Shown here piece by piece: positions 25,176-37,311 of a DNA stretch of 64,000 nucleotides. Source of the DNA: Ampullaceana balthica. Taxonomy: Eukaryota > Mollusca > Gastropoda > Lymnaeidae. Below the pieces are notes generated by a model. The model ran no database searches. It was not told where the DNA came from and saw only the letters and a program-made list of their open reading frames with translations. A program made the translations under genes and the position numbers. The stretch covers positions 1,679,001 to 1,743,000 of the forward strand of contig CALYLW010000055.1 in NCBI GenBank assembly GCA_944989445.1, in the 5' to 3' direction. The number at the start of each line of letters is the position of its first letter. The stretch's first letter is position 1.

Positions 25176-25633
25176 TTTTGTTATAACTAACATTAAAAAC
25201 TTTATAAACACATTGTCTATATGGTTAAATCCAACTGTACACTGAACTTTTCTTTGTTGCAGTGAAAAATATAACTATAAATATCTAGTAAACTTAAAAA
25301 AGTTATGACTTTGTCTTTTTTTTTCAAAATGTGTTTGTACATTTTCAATGTTGTACAGTCAATTTTTCCCAGCTGGTTGGCACGTCTGACATTTGAGTGA
25401 ACATTTCAAAACTTTATTTGAAAATGAAAGGTATAAGCTTTGTGGCTCACCAATATCTAAATAATTTTAAATCGTTTGAGAAGTTTCATAATATTAATTC
25501 TAGAAAACTCAAGCTTGTTTTAATCTCGTGATTATTTTGAGCTACTTTCTGACTTTGCAAGTGAAGGTTTTTCATTCACATTCTCCACAAAAATGTCTGT
25601 CATTCATTGCTGAAGTTTCCATTAGATGTGGCA

Positions 25634-25690
25634 TGTATATATATATATATATATTTTTTTTTATTTTTTTTTATTTTTTTTAATTTTGTA
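25634..25690. repeat. (AT)n and T-rich simple sequence
   Basis: A short AT dinucleotide run is followed by TTTTTTTATT repeats; simple sequence in intron 17. Confidence 0.8.
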
Positions 25691-25865
25691 TATACATTGT
25701 ATATAAGTTTAAAATGTACTTAGAAAAATTATATCAAATTGATTCTCACATTTGAACAGATATTGCTACTGTTGCATCATAAAGCAAGGAACATTTTTGA
25801 CCAACTAATAAAAATAAAATTATGAATATCAGAGTTTTGGTGAATTTCAGTTTTAAATAAAGCAA

Positions 25866-26582
25866 TACTCAGATCTTGTTACTCAGATCTTGTTACTCAG
25901 ATCTTGTTACTCAGATCTTGTTACTCAGATCTTGTTACTCAGATCTTGTTACTCAGATCTTGTTACTCAGATCTTGTTACTCAGATCTTGTTACTCAGAT
26001 ATTGTTACTCAGATCTTGTTACTCAGATCTTGTTACTCAGATCTTGTTACTCAGATCTTGTTAGTTACTCAGATCTTGTTACTCAGATCTTGTTACTCAG
26101 ATCTTGTTACTCAGATCTTGTTACTCAGATCTTGTTACTCAGATCTTGTTACTCAGATCTTGTTACTCAGATCTTGTTAGTTACTCAGATCTTGTTACTC
26201 AGATCTTGTTACTCAGATCTTGTTAGTTACTCAGATCTTGTTACTCAGATCTTGTTACTCAGATCTTGTTACTCAGATCTTTTTACTCAGATCTTGTTAC
26301 TCAGATCTTGTTACTCAGATCTTGTTACTCAGATCTTGTTACTCAGATCTTGTTACTCAGATCTTGTTAGTTACTCAGATCTTGTTACTCAGATCTTGTT
26401 ACTCAGATCTTGTTACTCAGATCTTGTTACTCAGATCTTGTTACTCAGATCTTGTTACTCAGATCTTGTTACTCAGATCTTGTTACTCAGATCTTGTTAC
26501 TCAGATCTTGTTACTCAGATCTTGTTACTCAGATCTTGTTACTCAGATCTTGTTACTCAGATCTTGTTACTCAGATCTTGTT
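25866..26582. repeat. 14-bp minisatellite, about 50 copies
   Basis: The unit ACTCAGATCTTGTT is repeated almost perfectly for about 717 bases. A few single-base changes occur, and four units are extended by an extra TTAG (AGTTACTCAG). Fourteen is not a multiple of three, so three + frames each appear open; these readings are not genes. Every intact unit contains AGATCT (a BglII site) and TTGTTACTCAG, which resembles a 3' splice site. The array ends about 140 bases before exon 18. Confidence 0.97.
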
Positions 26583-26725
26583 GTAATTTTGTCAAACATC
26601 CCTCCCAAATGCCCAAAAATGCAAGAACTGTCCACTTGGTAATGTTCTTATGTTTGCCATGTAAAATAATCTGACTCCCCAACTGCTCAAAAAATGTTCT
26701 CTATTTTCCAAACTGTTTGCTCCAG

Positions 26726-26903
26726 TCTGTTAGGTAGAGTCAGAGAAGAGTTTGCAATAGTCCAGGAAGAGGTGGAAAGTCGAAATCAGCTTCTCCGAGA
26801 AATTGACCAGTCTTTTAGCAGTGTACAAGAGACAATGAGCACTGTACAATCCATCAAGTCCAGTATACATGAAGAGACTAACAACTCACTTGTCCAACTT
26901 AAA
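26726..26903 (+). CDS. Spectrin-repeat gene, exon 18
   Basis: 178 bases, acceptor TTGCTCCAG, donor GTAAGT. Its first T completes Gly with exon 17. It encodes GLLGRVREEFAIVQEEVESR to NNSLVQLK, a long helix without Trp. It lies shortly downstream of the 14-bp minisatellite. An upstream in-frame ATG at 26694 lies in the intron. Confidence 0.85.
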
Positions 26904-26929
26904 GTAAGTTTATGTTGAATTTAAGTCAA

Positions 26930-27206
26930 GGGGCCGTCCATAAAGTACGTCACGCTATTTTTGACCATTTTTACCCACCCCCCTCCCCCCGTCAGAAACT
27001 GTCACACATCTCGGACCCCCCCCCCTAAAGTACGTCACACTTTCGAACAAAATGTGGTTTTTTTATTAACAAAATAATCAAAATTTAATATAAAACAGCG
27101 TGACGTCACACATGGCCGGACACCCCCTCCCCCCTGTCACAAACTGTCACACTTTCTTACACCCCCTTCCCCCCTCTGGAGCGTGACGTACTTTATGGAC
27201 GGCCCC
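26930..27206. mobile_element. MITE with GGGGCCGTCC terminal inverted repeats, copy 1
   Basis: It starts GGGGCCGTCCATAAAGTACG and ends with its inverse CGTACTTTATGGACGGCCCC, giving inverted ends of about 26 bases. The interior is C-rich with repeated GTCACAC and GACGTCAC motifs and has no coding frame. Related elements lie at 29995-30411 and 48615-48810. The target duplication is unclear, so the superfamily is left open. Confidence 0.85.
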
Positions 27207-27369
27207 CAAGATTGTCTGTTCAGGTTTTGAGGATTTCTTTTTCTTTTAATTTTTCCATGTAAAAAATTAATTTCCTTAACAAGCTGAAATATTTTTATGA
27301 AATGTGTTTACTTTTCAAGGTTGAATCAATTTCTTGAACCAAGCATATGACCAGGTCTAGTTGGTAGAA

Positions 27370-27840
27370 AATTATTTTTAAAATATACAAACAAATAGTG
27401 TAATGAAAACAATAAATTTGAACTTTATTATTAAACTAACACGACAGTAAACGTTTCGGCTAATGCCTTCATCAGTACAATAAACAAAAATACGTACTTA
27501 GATAAGTAATAAAATTATATTTAAATTCTTAAAACATACTATATGATAAAATAGTTATTTAAAATAAAAAGAAAGGAAAAATAACAATGACACAGGATAT
27601 AGGAAAAAGGAGGAAGTATCAAAAGTTACAGTGAAAACCACAACGGGAAAAAGATTTTACCGTTAGGTAAAATTATGAATTTGGTTAATTCCATATGGAG
27701 CCAATGTATCAAATCGTTTTATAAGTCTATTTTCCAAGCAGACCCTATCATGGGTATTGCTTACATATAAAATACCAGTTACTGTAATATTTGAAATTCC
27801 GTCATGGTCAGAAAAAACCGACATAACCAATTAATAACAC
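27370..27840 (-). mobile_element. 3' end of a Penelope-like retroelement
   Basis: On the - strand, 27815-27662 reads an open stretch with HDRVCLENRLIKRFDTLAPY followed by GINQIHNF and a stop. The pattern ...L.TL.P.G.N is that of the C-terminus of Penelope-like elements. Beyond the stop is a tail with CTGATGA (27469-27475), a short hairpin and GAAAC (27453-27457), resembling a hammerhead ribozyme core, then an AT-rich end. About 110 bases of the tail recur in opposite orientation at 44340-44440. The rest of the element is absent. It sits in intron 18. Confidence 0.65.
27443..27475 (-). ncRNA. Hammerhead-like ribozyme core (degenerate)
   Basis: On the - strand the order is CTGATGA, A, GGC-ATTA-GCC hairpin, GAAAC, GTTTACT, GTC. 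These are the core elements of a type I hammerhead with a minimal stem III (AC/GT) and C as cleavage base. Departures from the canonical form are one extra A before stem II and no evident stem I pairing. Hammerhead motifs are known in Penelope-like elements, which is the context here. It is likely a relic. Confidence 0.4.
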
Positions 27841-28101
27841 AATGGTTGTTTCTGCCAGAAGCCTTTCTTTTACTTGACTCAAAAGCTTGTTATTATTACC
27901 ATTTGTTAAATTGATCTTAACAAGAAAAAACAGCAACAAATAATAATTTTTAAAAAAAAATTTTAAAAAGGATAATTAAACAGCAATATATTTGCTTTGT
28001 TTTGACATTTGAGTCTCTTTGCTGCAAGCATCAATTTTTTAGTTCTTAAAAAAATCTCCTTTCTTTTGGCTTAAATATTTTTAATTAAACTTTTACTTCA
28101 G

Positions 28102-28410
28102 GCATGTGAACAAAACATTTTTCTACAAGCTGAAAAAATTAAGAGGCTAGAAATGACATATGAGGCTAGATATTCTTCTAAAGGCAATCAACTTCCTTCT
28201 GAAATCCAAGAAAAGCTTTCAGAGTTGCATTCCCTAGAAACTACAGCACTTACAGTTGTAAAACAGACAGAAGAAGAACTTCTCCATCTTAGGGAGGATA
28301 GGGAGGAGTTTAGAGCCCAAATGGACTGTGTGACATCTTGGCTCCTTAAGGCTAACATACAACTTCAAGAGAGAGTTGTCAGCATTCCCCAAGCAATTGA
28401 GAAGCATCAG
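28102..28410 (+). CDS. Spectrin-repeat gene, exon 19
   Basis: 309 bases (103 codons), acceptor TTACTTCAG, donor GTGAGA, phase 0. It encodes ACEQNIFLQAEKIKRLEMTY, then the helix A Trp in CVTSWLLKANIQLQ, and stops at AIEKHQ, precisely where helix A passes into helix B. The missing helix B begins exon 20, 12464 bases away. Confidence 0.88.
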
Positions 28411-28661
28411 GTGAGATTCTAATGGTGAAATACACTTGTTTAAAGGAATGATTATTTGTCCCCTTTGTGTTTATCTGGACTTCCCTCGTACTTATGTCTA
28501 TACTATTCTATAACATGCTTAGAAATTAAATATTGTCATTTTAACATCTGTTTATTAGGAAATAAATGATCTTTCATTCCATTAAAGTTGCTGCATTGTA
28601 TTCCTATAAATTTCAGTAGCAATCCCTTAACCATTTTTAGCCATTTAGTAGCCATCTTAGC

Positions 28662-28857
28662 CAGGGGTTGGCAACCTGCGGCTCACGGGCCCCATGCGGC
28701 TCTTTTGATGTCAAGATGCGGCTCTCCTATTCCATGCACAAATTTTAATATTTATATATTTTATATTAAAAATTCATGTTTGTGGCTCTTTAAAAACTTG
28801 GAAAATTTGTAAATTGTAACTTTTAGCTCTTCAGTCTCAAAAGGTTGCCGACCCCTG
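28662..28857. mobile_element. Short hAT-like MITE
   Basis: The 196-base element has ends CAGGGGTTGGCAACC and GGTTGCCGACCCCTG (14 of 15 inverted match). It is flanked by similar octamers ATCTTAGC and ATCTAGCC, a decayed 8-bp target duplication. The CAGGGGT...GGCAACC end is common in hAT elements of animals. It is non-coding. Confidence 0.75.
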
Positions 28858-29994
28858 ATCTAGCCGACTTATTTACTGAGGAGAATGAAAATTATTATTT
28901 TTGGAGATTTGAGTTATGAGTGTATATGACCAGGGATTGTTGGGGGGCGGGGGGGGGGTCAGGTTTGTTCTCACCAGAAAGATACCAATAATTTTAACAT
29001 TTTGGAATTTTTTAAACTGGAGTATTACTCTCTGTAATGTCTTGAATAACGTTGACTAAAAAGTATGAATTACATGATATTTAATTTTATTTTCAGTTAA
29101 AAAATGTACTTGTCTATTTACCCTTGCTAACTTTAGCCAGTTAAGTATTTATCATGTTCACATTCACTATTTTATTAGCCTGTCTAGTATTCATCCATGA
29201 ATATGAAGCTGTAAAGTACTTGGTGATTTTATTATTTTCTTCAGCTGAAGCCAAACGCATTATTCACATGAGTCTTCACATGAGTCCTATACCTCAGGAA
29301 ATGTTTAATGGCCCTTCTCACCACATGCAACATACCACACACTGAAAATTTTGAAAACTATAATTGCCATAATTAGTGGAGGATAAAGAGAATCATGAAT
29401 TTCAATTGAAATCATGTAACTTGTATGTTAAAGATTTTAAGTTCCACAATTATAAAATAAATGTTAAATTACCTGAAATATATTTCAAGTGTTATTGGCA
29501 GCATCTGGCAATTAATAAACTGCTTTACTTAAAAAGAAATATACCACAATATACAACTTTTCCTTAAACTCATAGCAGTGAAGTAGCAATGGTAAACACA
29601 GTTGCACAACTAAAATTAGTGTCGAACTAGTAGCTCTGGTCAGTGCCAACCTAGGCCCTGTGATAAATGATGACCTAGTTATAGTAGCTATGGTGAGTGC
29701 TGACCTGATATCTAAGGTAAGAGCATGCTGCCCCGGATTCCTGCCGCCTCTGCAGTGAATAAATCTCTGTAGGCCTTTGTGGCCGAAATGTCAAATTTCG
29801 TTAGGACGGCCTGTACGGCAACCGAAATAAAACATTCTAGCCAGACCAACCCCCCTCCCCCCGTCCCCGTCCGTTATCTTCTCTAGTCTAAGGGCAATAG
29901 CAGCATTGAAGCAATTACGGAATTCTTTTCCCCTTTTCCCGAAAAATAAAATTATATTCATATAAAATTCATCAATTTTAGGATTATGCTGAAA

Positions 29995-30411
29995 GGGGCC
30001 GTCCATAGATGATATCACGTGATTTAGACGATTTTTCACACCCCGCCTCCTCGTCACACATCGTCACAAAAAGTTAGCCCCCCCCCTCAAATATGACTTC
30101 ACAAAAATTTGCACCCCCCCTCCCCCATAAAATCAGTTTTTCCTAAAATGAGCATGTTTCAAATCACTTTTTTGTCATTAAAGTATGTATTAAATGTAAG
30201 GCTCCACTCTAATATTGCAGCACGCATGAATCCATGTAAAACGTCATTAAATAAATTGTAAGCAATCACATATTTAAGTAGAACTTTTATTTAAAGTTGG
30301 GCGTTTTGATGTGACGTCACATTTCTTAAAACACCCCTCCCTCGTCACACATCGTCACAAATGTGTGACCCCCTCCCACTGAGGTGCGTGACGTCATTTA
30401 TGGACGGCCCC
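29995..30411. mobile_element. GGGGCCGTCC MITE, copy 2
   Basis: It starts GGGGCCGTCCATAGATGATA and ends TCATTTATGGACGGCCCC. The interior shares GACGTCACATTTCTTAAAA, TCACACATCGTCACAAA and TGTGACCCCCTCCC with the copy at 48615-48810. It is non-coding and C-rich. Confidence 0.82.
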
Positions 30412-30525
30412 AAAACGGAAAATGTGCTTAAATTCGGTATTGTTTCTAGTAATGAAATCATAGTTCATAAGTTATCTTAATAAGGTAGCCGGTCAATTTC
30501 ATTCATACATTTAAATACCTTAGAC

Positions 30526-30925
30526 CAGGGTTGGGCAATTGTTTTGGCCCGGTGACCACTTTGTTGTAGCGGTGGCCCGCATCGTTTAAAATAATATTAA
30601 ACCAAAGAAATATGTGTGTCAATTCTTTATTATACTCATGTAATTCATCACCAGTTTTAGGCTTTTTCGGAGGGTTTATGGCGCCACTTAATTTGGAAAT
30701 GTTCAAATTTTACTGTTGCAAAGACAAAATTGAAATAAAACTAACAAACCAAAATGTGCGTATTTACACTACCTGCGCACGAGCTTAGACGTAGCTGCTC
30801 TAATGGAAAACACGAGACGAATTTTCGGTCTCAGACATGAAGCAAATCTGAGAATGTCTTGGCTGGCCACAAAAACTATTTGGCGGGCTGCATATGGCCC
30901 GCGGGCCGCACTTTGCCCAACCCTG
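30526..30925. mobile_element. hAT-like MITE, 400 bases
   Basis: The ends are CAGGGTTGGGCAAT and TTTGCCCAACCCTG, inverted with one mismatch. The flanking octamers CCTTAGAC and CCTTGGGC match at six of eight positions. Near the right end is GGCCCGCGGGCCGC. The open frames inside on the - strand are incidental. Confidence 0.75.
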
Positions 30926-31059
30926 CCTTGGGCTATAGATCCTTTTAACTTTTAAATGGCAGGGAATTATACATCGCGTGGAAACATTAGCACTGGGATA
31001 TGGAACTTTTAAGGTGCGACATATTTGGTTATGAAAGATTTTTTTAAGCGAAGGTCTCA

Positions 31060-31420
31060 AATCTTGCCAACCCTAGACCCCAAGCGGCACTAATGATCCT
31101 ACATGTGGAAGAAAATCAGAAGCCCCGAGCCTAGTGCTCTTCATGGGTCTTCCTGGAAGACCCTCCCAGCTATCTGGCCCCCCCCCCAGAAAAGGACGTT
31201 GACAGCTGGGAACGGAGCGGTCGCTTCTGAAGCGTCCACCAGGGCATCTAAGACAGAAAGTTCGAGGATGCCTCCCACTAAGTTGACCTCACAAGGAGGG
31301 GTGGAATTGCCTTACTACGACCCGCTACCACTTCGGCGCCACCCCGGCAAAGCATACGAGTCTCAATGGTTAGGATCGCCAAGCGGCACTAATCCTTCAC
31401 TTGACTAAGGATACAGGGCA
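31060..31420. repeat. GC-rich repeat-like segment with duplicated CAAGCGGCACTAAT
   Basis: CAAGCGGCACTAAT occurs at about 31081 and again at about 31379, bracketing a C/G-rich stretch that stands out from its AT-rich neighbours. It contains an open frame (31103-31408) with no recognisable domain. Probably a transposable-element fragment of unknown type. Confidence 0.35.
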
Positions 31421-32139
31421 CAGGGCCTCACCAAATTCTTTAAATATATCATGAGACAATTCAAATCTTTCGGGATAATGAAATGTCACAACACAAGCGA
31501 CACAGCTGTTTTACTCTATTTTGACATCAAGACGGGAAATTTAAAAAATGCTTGAATAAACATGAAACCCAGCAGCACTTAATTCTATGAGATCCCCTGA
31601 TCTATTGATCTATCGATTATGTCGCCGCTATTGGAGCACAAAGACTCATCGCCTTACTCCGGGCCCGGAAATCTGCATTATAGGTAAATAATGGGGCGGG
31701 ACCGTGATCGACTTCCCACTAAACATTTAAAAAATAAAGTCTTACACTGGAGGGTCGGATGTCACGCATGGTGAAGAGTTCACGGCAGAGGCGGATCTGA
31801 CAGATCATGTGTTGAAGAAAGGGGAGAGTAAAAGAACTGTTTAATATATATAACGAATAGTTCATATAATTCATTGAACTCATGACCAATGATGTTGTCC
31901 TCTCTTCGTAGTTTCTAGACGCCGTGTCTTTTTGTGATTTGCACCTTGTCGTGCTTGTGAGTTTACGCAAGAGTTAATAAATGTGATTTAAGAAGTCCTG
32001 ATTGCTTTTAATAACAATGACTTGAATGAGTTAAAATTGAGGATAGATCAATCAGTGGGTCCGACATATCCTGGACTCCATATTAAAATATAGCACTCTT
32101 TCGAGATTTGTTTCTGTACTAGAAAAATACAATACATGT

Positions 32140-32540
32140 AATAGACTTATCTTATCTTATCTTATCTGTTTACAGACGCTCCTTCTATACAGAAGATTAT
32201 TGCGTCCTACGCTTATCTATGGTTTGTGTTTAGTCCTGCATTTTTATTAGAGATTTAAATGTTGATAAAGTGTTGGTTTTCCTGGATTCTTCAGGCAACC
32301 CATTCCACGCCCGAATTCCGGACGGGAAGAATGAAAATTTGTATGTGTTTGTTCTTGCATACGGAATAAGAAAGGTGTTTTTATCCTTATGTCTGTCTGA
32401 GGGTTGTATTAAGTTATCTTTGTGTTGTATTTCTAAATTAGAATTAATTGCTTTATGTATGATTACTACTTTGCTCTTGGTTCTTCTATCCTCTAGTGTT
32501 TCAAGGTTTAATGATTTGACTTATTTTTATAATATTTAAT
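32140..32540 (-). mobile_element. 3' end of a LINE, same family as 10270-11430
   Basis: On the - strand it reads SLNLETLEDRRTKSKVVIIH, then the FSFFPSGIRAWNGLPEES region, almost the same peptide as the + strand copy near 11115-11370. It ends in a (GATAA)n tail at about 32147-32167, a typical LINE 3' terminus. It is 5'-truncated at about 32540. The frame is better preserved than in the other copy. Confidence 0.85.
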
Positions 32541-34371
32541 ATTCACTTAACTTTTCAAATAGCTTCGTTGTGGTTTATCTATACATTGGCATCCCAGTCG
32601 TAAATCGGGATAGCGGCAGAGGCGAATCAAGAGGGTTTTTTATTCTCCCGAGATCAACATTATTTGTACTTGTACGCTCCCTTCTATTATGAAGCACACT
32701 GTCATTTTTAATGATATTCCATGAAAGCAAAATCTTTGCCCACTTATATATTCTCCATATTTACCCCGGGGACATCTCGACAATCACTTACTACACCGTT
32801 ATCTCTCCTGAAATGACTTTAATGTTTAGTAAATTAATAGTATTGTGAGATAAATCTACATCAACACCTAGCGTGAACTTAATAATTTATAATTCTTATG
32901 AACATCGCAATGCAGGGCAGCAAATTATAGATATTTCCTGTTGATTTTAACGCTTTAAATTATGAATACTTATGTATTATAGTTACCAATTAAACGCCTT
33001 TGAAAATATACTACTGCGCCCATGGTATGTAAACTGTCACTACTTGTATTATAGCTGCATGTGAGTATGAACTCCGTATCGTATTTTTGTGGTCTCAACA
33101 TACTATAGTAAATAGAGGCGATAAAGGTAAACCAGGAAACGTAAATGACAGGAAAGGAGAGAAGCATTGACTTACGGCTCTTCTGATAGTGGTAGAACTG
33201 ATCAATCAATGAATCTGGTTATTGGCTTATTGGTAGATCCGATTTCAAAAGTGGGTGGTGGGCGGGGGGGGGGATGTAGTAGCGTCAGGGAGAAGTGGTT
33301 ATGGTGGCGTGTGTATGAAGGCAGCGGGTGGCACTTTTAGTACTTAAGACAGTTTGTAGTGGTTCTCAAACTGGTAGGGGATGTTGATTTAATGAAAAAC
33401 CAACAGCACACAATGTTTATGACACAAAATTTGTATGTCTAGTTTGGGAGACATTGTGGATCAAGTTATTCTATGAAGTTTGGGGGTCTCCAGATGTAAG
33501 AGAACCCTCGCCGGTAGAGTCGTTTGAGAAGGTCCTAGAATTTGTTATGCAGTGTCTCTACGAGGTTAGGCGGAGAGTTGCCTCTAGTAAGACGATATTT
33601 ACATGTAGGTGGAGTCAATGGGTGGAATGTGCAAGCCAGTGAAAACGGTTCTTTTGTGAAAAAAAAACATAGTTGCATAGGTGAGAAGGTGACACGATTT
33701 ATTTCCTAATCGCTGTTTGTGTTCATTTGTATCTGTGTGTGGAGTATATTGACAACTTATGGTCTGCAATACAAGAGTGTGTAGCTGAGGATTTGCTGAC
33801 TCTAATTCTAATTGTTAATGTACGGATACTATATGTTCTCAAAGGGAAATTTTGTGTATATTAAATTGTGCATTTTTCTTTTAGACATACGGATATACAT
33901 TGTATACTTTATTTGTAGACAGTGTCAAATTTTGTTTTTCATTTATGCGTGATCACAAGACCAGCAGAACTAGACTTAATATACACATCTATTATTAACG
34001 GAAATATTGTTTCTGGCGGGAAATGTGTAGTAAGCTCAAAATTAGGTGCGTTCAACATTTCTTTCTTGCTCAATATTCTCATATATACTTACGATCTTGC
34101 AGATCAGAAATGTTGTTTTTTATCCAGAGAAATGAATATGTACAATAAATCGTTTGTTAAAATATTTTGTTATGGGCGGCTTGAAAAAAAAATCATTATT
34201 GTATTTTAAGATATACTTTTAAGATATATTTTAAGATATATTTTTAAGATATGATATACTTTTCGTTCACTTTTGTGCCTCAAGAAGTGATGTATCCAAA
34301 ACAATGATGGCGACATCTAAAGGAGCCGTCAAATTTGTTTAAATCACAATGTCATATCAATAAACGGCGTA

Positions 34372-34673
34372 AATTACCACCCGCTCTACATACAACAAGA
34401 ATTACCACCCGCTCTACATACAAGAATTACCACCCGCTCTACATACAATAAGAATTACCACCCGCTCTACATACAACAAGAATTACCACCCGCTCTAGAT
34501 ACAAGAATTACCACCCGCTCTACATACAATAAGAATTACCACCCGCTCTACATACAACAAGAATTACCACCCGCTCTACATACAACAAGAATTACCACCC
34601 GCTCTACATACAACAAGAATTACCACCCGCTCTACATACAACAAGAATTACCACCCGCTCTACATACAACAAG
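34372..34673. repeat. 28/25-bp minisatellite, 11 copies
   Basis: The core AATTACCACCCGCTCTACAT is followed by ACAACAAG, ACAATAAG or ACAAG, giving units of 28 or 25 bases, 11 copies in all. Identity between units is near perfect. Confidence 0.95.
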
Positions 34674-34844
34674 ACTTCAATGAAGCGAAACTTTAACACG
34701 AACCAACAAATTGCTCGCGCCCAATGAGCTAAAGGGTGGGAGAACATACACGCATTTAATTAAAATTGCTGGCCCTATGTGACGTTCCTATTGTTACGTG
34801 GTGACGTATGCTGATATTGGGTTGGTAAAAGTTCTGGTCCGTGT

Positions 34845-35345
34845 AAACATGGCTCAGTTAGAGTGCGTTATAAACTTGGCTTGGTCAAAGTGCTTTATAA
34901 AATTGACTCATTGCAGAGTGCTTTATAAACTTGACTCATTGGAGAGTGCTTTATAAACTTAGCTCAAACAGAATGCTTTATAAACTTGGCTCAGCCATGG
35001 TGCTGCATATAGTTTATAGCTTAAAATCTCACCCCTGTCAGGGCGCTGAAAACAACAAAACTGGGTTTTAATGTGAACTTGGCATTGAGAATGTTATATA
35101 AACTAGGCTCAATAAAATTGATATGAAATACTATATTAAATTGACCTTCGCCATGCTATTGTTTAAATTTGGCTCTTCTTGGTGCTGTATAATCTTGTAT
35201 CATTCATGGTGCTGCATAAACTCAGCTCAGTGGGGCAGCTTTACAAAATTGGCTCAGTCATGTGTAATTATACAATTGGTTGACACAAGGTGCTTCAGAT
35301 GGGGTGCTATGTACAATTGGTTTAGTCAGTTTGCAGGACACTTGG
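34845..35345. repeat. Degenerate tandem repeat around TGCTTTATAAACTTGGCTCA
   Basis: Variants of GTGCTTTATAAACTTGGCTC recur every 30-40 bases (for example 34867, 34899, 34918, 34949, 34974), then decay rightwards into GTGCTGCATAAACTCAGCTC-like forms to about 35340. Confidence 0.7.
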
Positions 35346-36744
35346 CGTGTTAAGGGTCAATAATAGAGCTAATCATTTTAAAATTACATTTTAAATATTT
35401 GTTTTAGCATCGGAACCATAGTAAAATAAGATATTATGCGTATGTGGCTGTATGCATGAAGTATATTTTGGGTAAAGATTGTGTCACAAGAATATGGCAG
35501 CGTGGTTCTGAACGACAACTTCAATATTATGCTATATTTTCTTGTATATGCTGGTGTTTACTGTAGAAGACACGCCTAGTATATGTCTTTGAACTTAAGC
35601 CTGAACACGCAACGCCATCCGTGCTACTAAGCCGATCGATGTTATTGATTTGTCAAGTATATATAGAATCATAAATCTTTCATTCGTACAGCTGTTAGCT
35701 GATTGGGTGTGTCTAGCTTAGGTTAGAGCCACGCAGTAAATTACAATTTATTCACCCCCACCAACAAGCCCTTACCCTAACCTAAAAGTCTAGGCACTAA
35801 TTTCCATGCCTAACCACTAACCCATAACACTAACCCTCAAGTCGATGTTCTAAATACCATGTCCCTGCCCTAACCCGACTACCGGTACCTTAGCATCTAT
35901 CCTAACCTTGTCTCATGTCATTAATACTAATCAAATCTCATTTAAATCATTTTTTCCCCTTAAGAATAATGATTTTGATCCGTCATTGCTCCACTAACCT
36001 ATTTTTTAAAAACAATTCTCCCCTATTTGATTATGGTTTCACCTATTCTCCTTTGTGTTGATGTAATTTCTCTATAACACTCAAACATGTGAACAAACCT
36101 CTCAAACTTTAACACCTGCAAATGTATCCTGTCAAATCTTGAGATATGGGATTAGTAAATAGAAATGGATTGTTTACAATATACCAGATCAGGATCTATC
36201 TTAGAAGTGTGTATAGGTTGATATGCCTGTTTGGAAAGTTAAATCGCCAAACTTGACATATTATAGATCACGATAGCATTGTATGACGGTATCAGCTCCA
36301 TGCCTTGTATGCCAGCATTAGCAAGTCACTGGTTATGCGTTTGAAAAAAAAATGTATGAGGGAGGACTGGAAGAAAAAAAAGTGTGTGCGTGGTGATGGG
36401 GCGGGGGGTGGTGGCGATAACAAAAGAGCGCTAAGAACGTATTAAATCTCCTTACCTATGGCGAAAGTTGATCTTTGTTCCACAATAATTAACACTAAAT
36501 AAAATAAGTATAAATCAACTTAACAAATCCCAAAAAATCAGTGTAATTTCAATATGGTCTTTTTTTAATTTATTTTTTTACTCCCATCGTCTTTACTATA
36601 ACTTCTAGACCGTTACGCCTAGTGTCGTTCAAGCCAGCATTTACTTTTTGTTTTTACCTCTACTTTTTACGGGAATTATGTTATTTTTATTTGAAGGTGC
36701 TTTGCATTACATGATTATGTAAAGATTAACAATGCACTTAAAAA

Positions 36745-36960
36745 TATGTTAAATAAATTGGTCCACTGAAAGTTAAAATCCTATCGGCGTGCTCTCAATA
36801 ACCTTTGGTCCCAAATCCTGCGATTGGTCGGCTATTTAAATGCTAATACCAAACACGGCCTCCTTGGGACCATTCGTTAATAGTGTTACAGCTTACAAAG
36901 TTGTTGGGTACTACTTTGAGAGTGGTAAACCACGATTGAATTGAAAAAACATTGTGTGTA
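36745..36960. repeat. Diverged dispersed repeat, copy 3
   Basis: GGTCCACTGAAAG, GATTGGTCGGCTATTTAAAT, GGGACCATTCGTTAATAGT and ACTTTGAGAGTGGTAAACCA match in order the pieces seen at 23440-23620 and 24985-25175. Confidence 0.5.
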
Positions 36961-37311
36961 ACTATCAATATTATAATTATTACCATAAATTCAAATCGAC
37001 ACTTTATTTGTGCATAATGTCTATGGTAAAAAATAAAATATCCACGTGACTTTTATTGCGGTACGGTAAAAATATAGTTGCTATGACACGATAAACTGAA
37101 TAACTTTATCAAGTATGAGGAAATGTATTTTTTGTTTGTTTTGTTTTGCATCAATATTAACTTTCATTCATTTTTAATTGTATCAAAATTTAGATTAAAA
37201 CTATCATTTAAGTCTATTTGAAAACAACTTTTCTTATACTCATGCATACATCGAAAATATGACGAAAATTGAATTTAAACATACCCTTTTATTGAAGTTA
37301 AAAGATGCGAC

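Noticed and set aside
25876..26674. Open frames of 62-256 codons (LLLRSCYSDLVTQI repeats)
   Set aside because: These are three-frame readings of a 14-bp minisatellite in an intron, with no splice or codon signal.
31103..31408. 101-codon GC-rich ORF as a gene
   Set aside because: It lies between duplicated CAAGCGGCACTAAT motifs in repeat debris and has no domain; more likely transposon-derived.
34372..34673. CRISPR-like regular repeats
   Set aside because: Units are directly adjacent with no unique spacers, and the genome is eukaryotic.
35755..35920. CCCTAA/CTAACC-rich stretch as telomere-like sequence
   Set aside because: The motifs are irregular and few, with no true tandem TTAGGG array.
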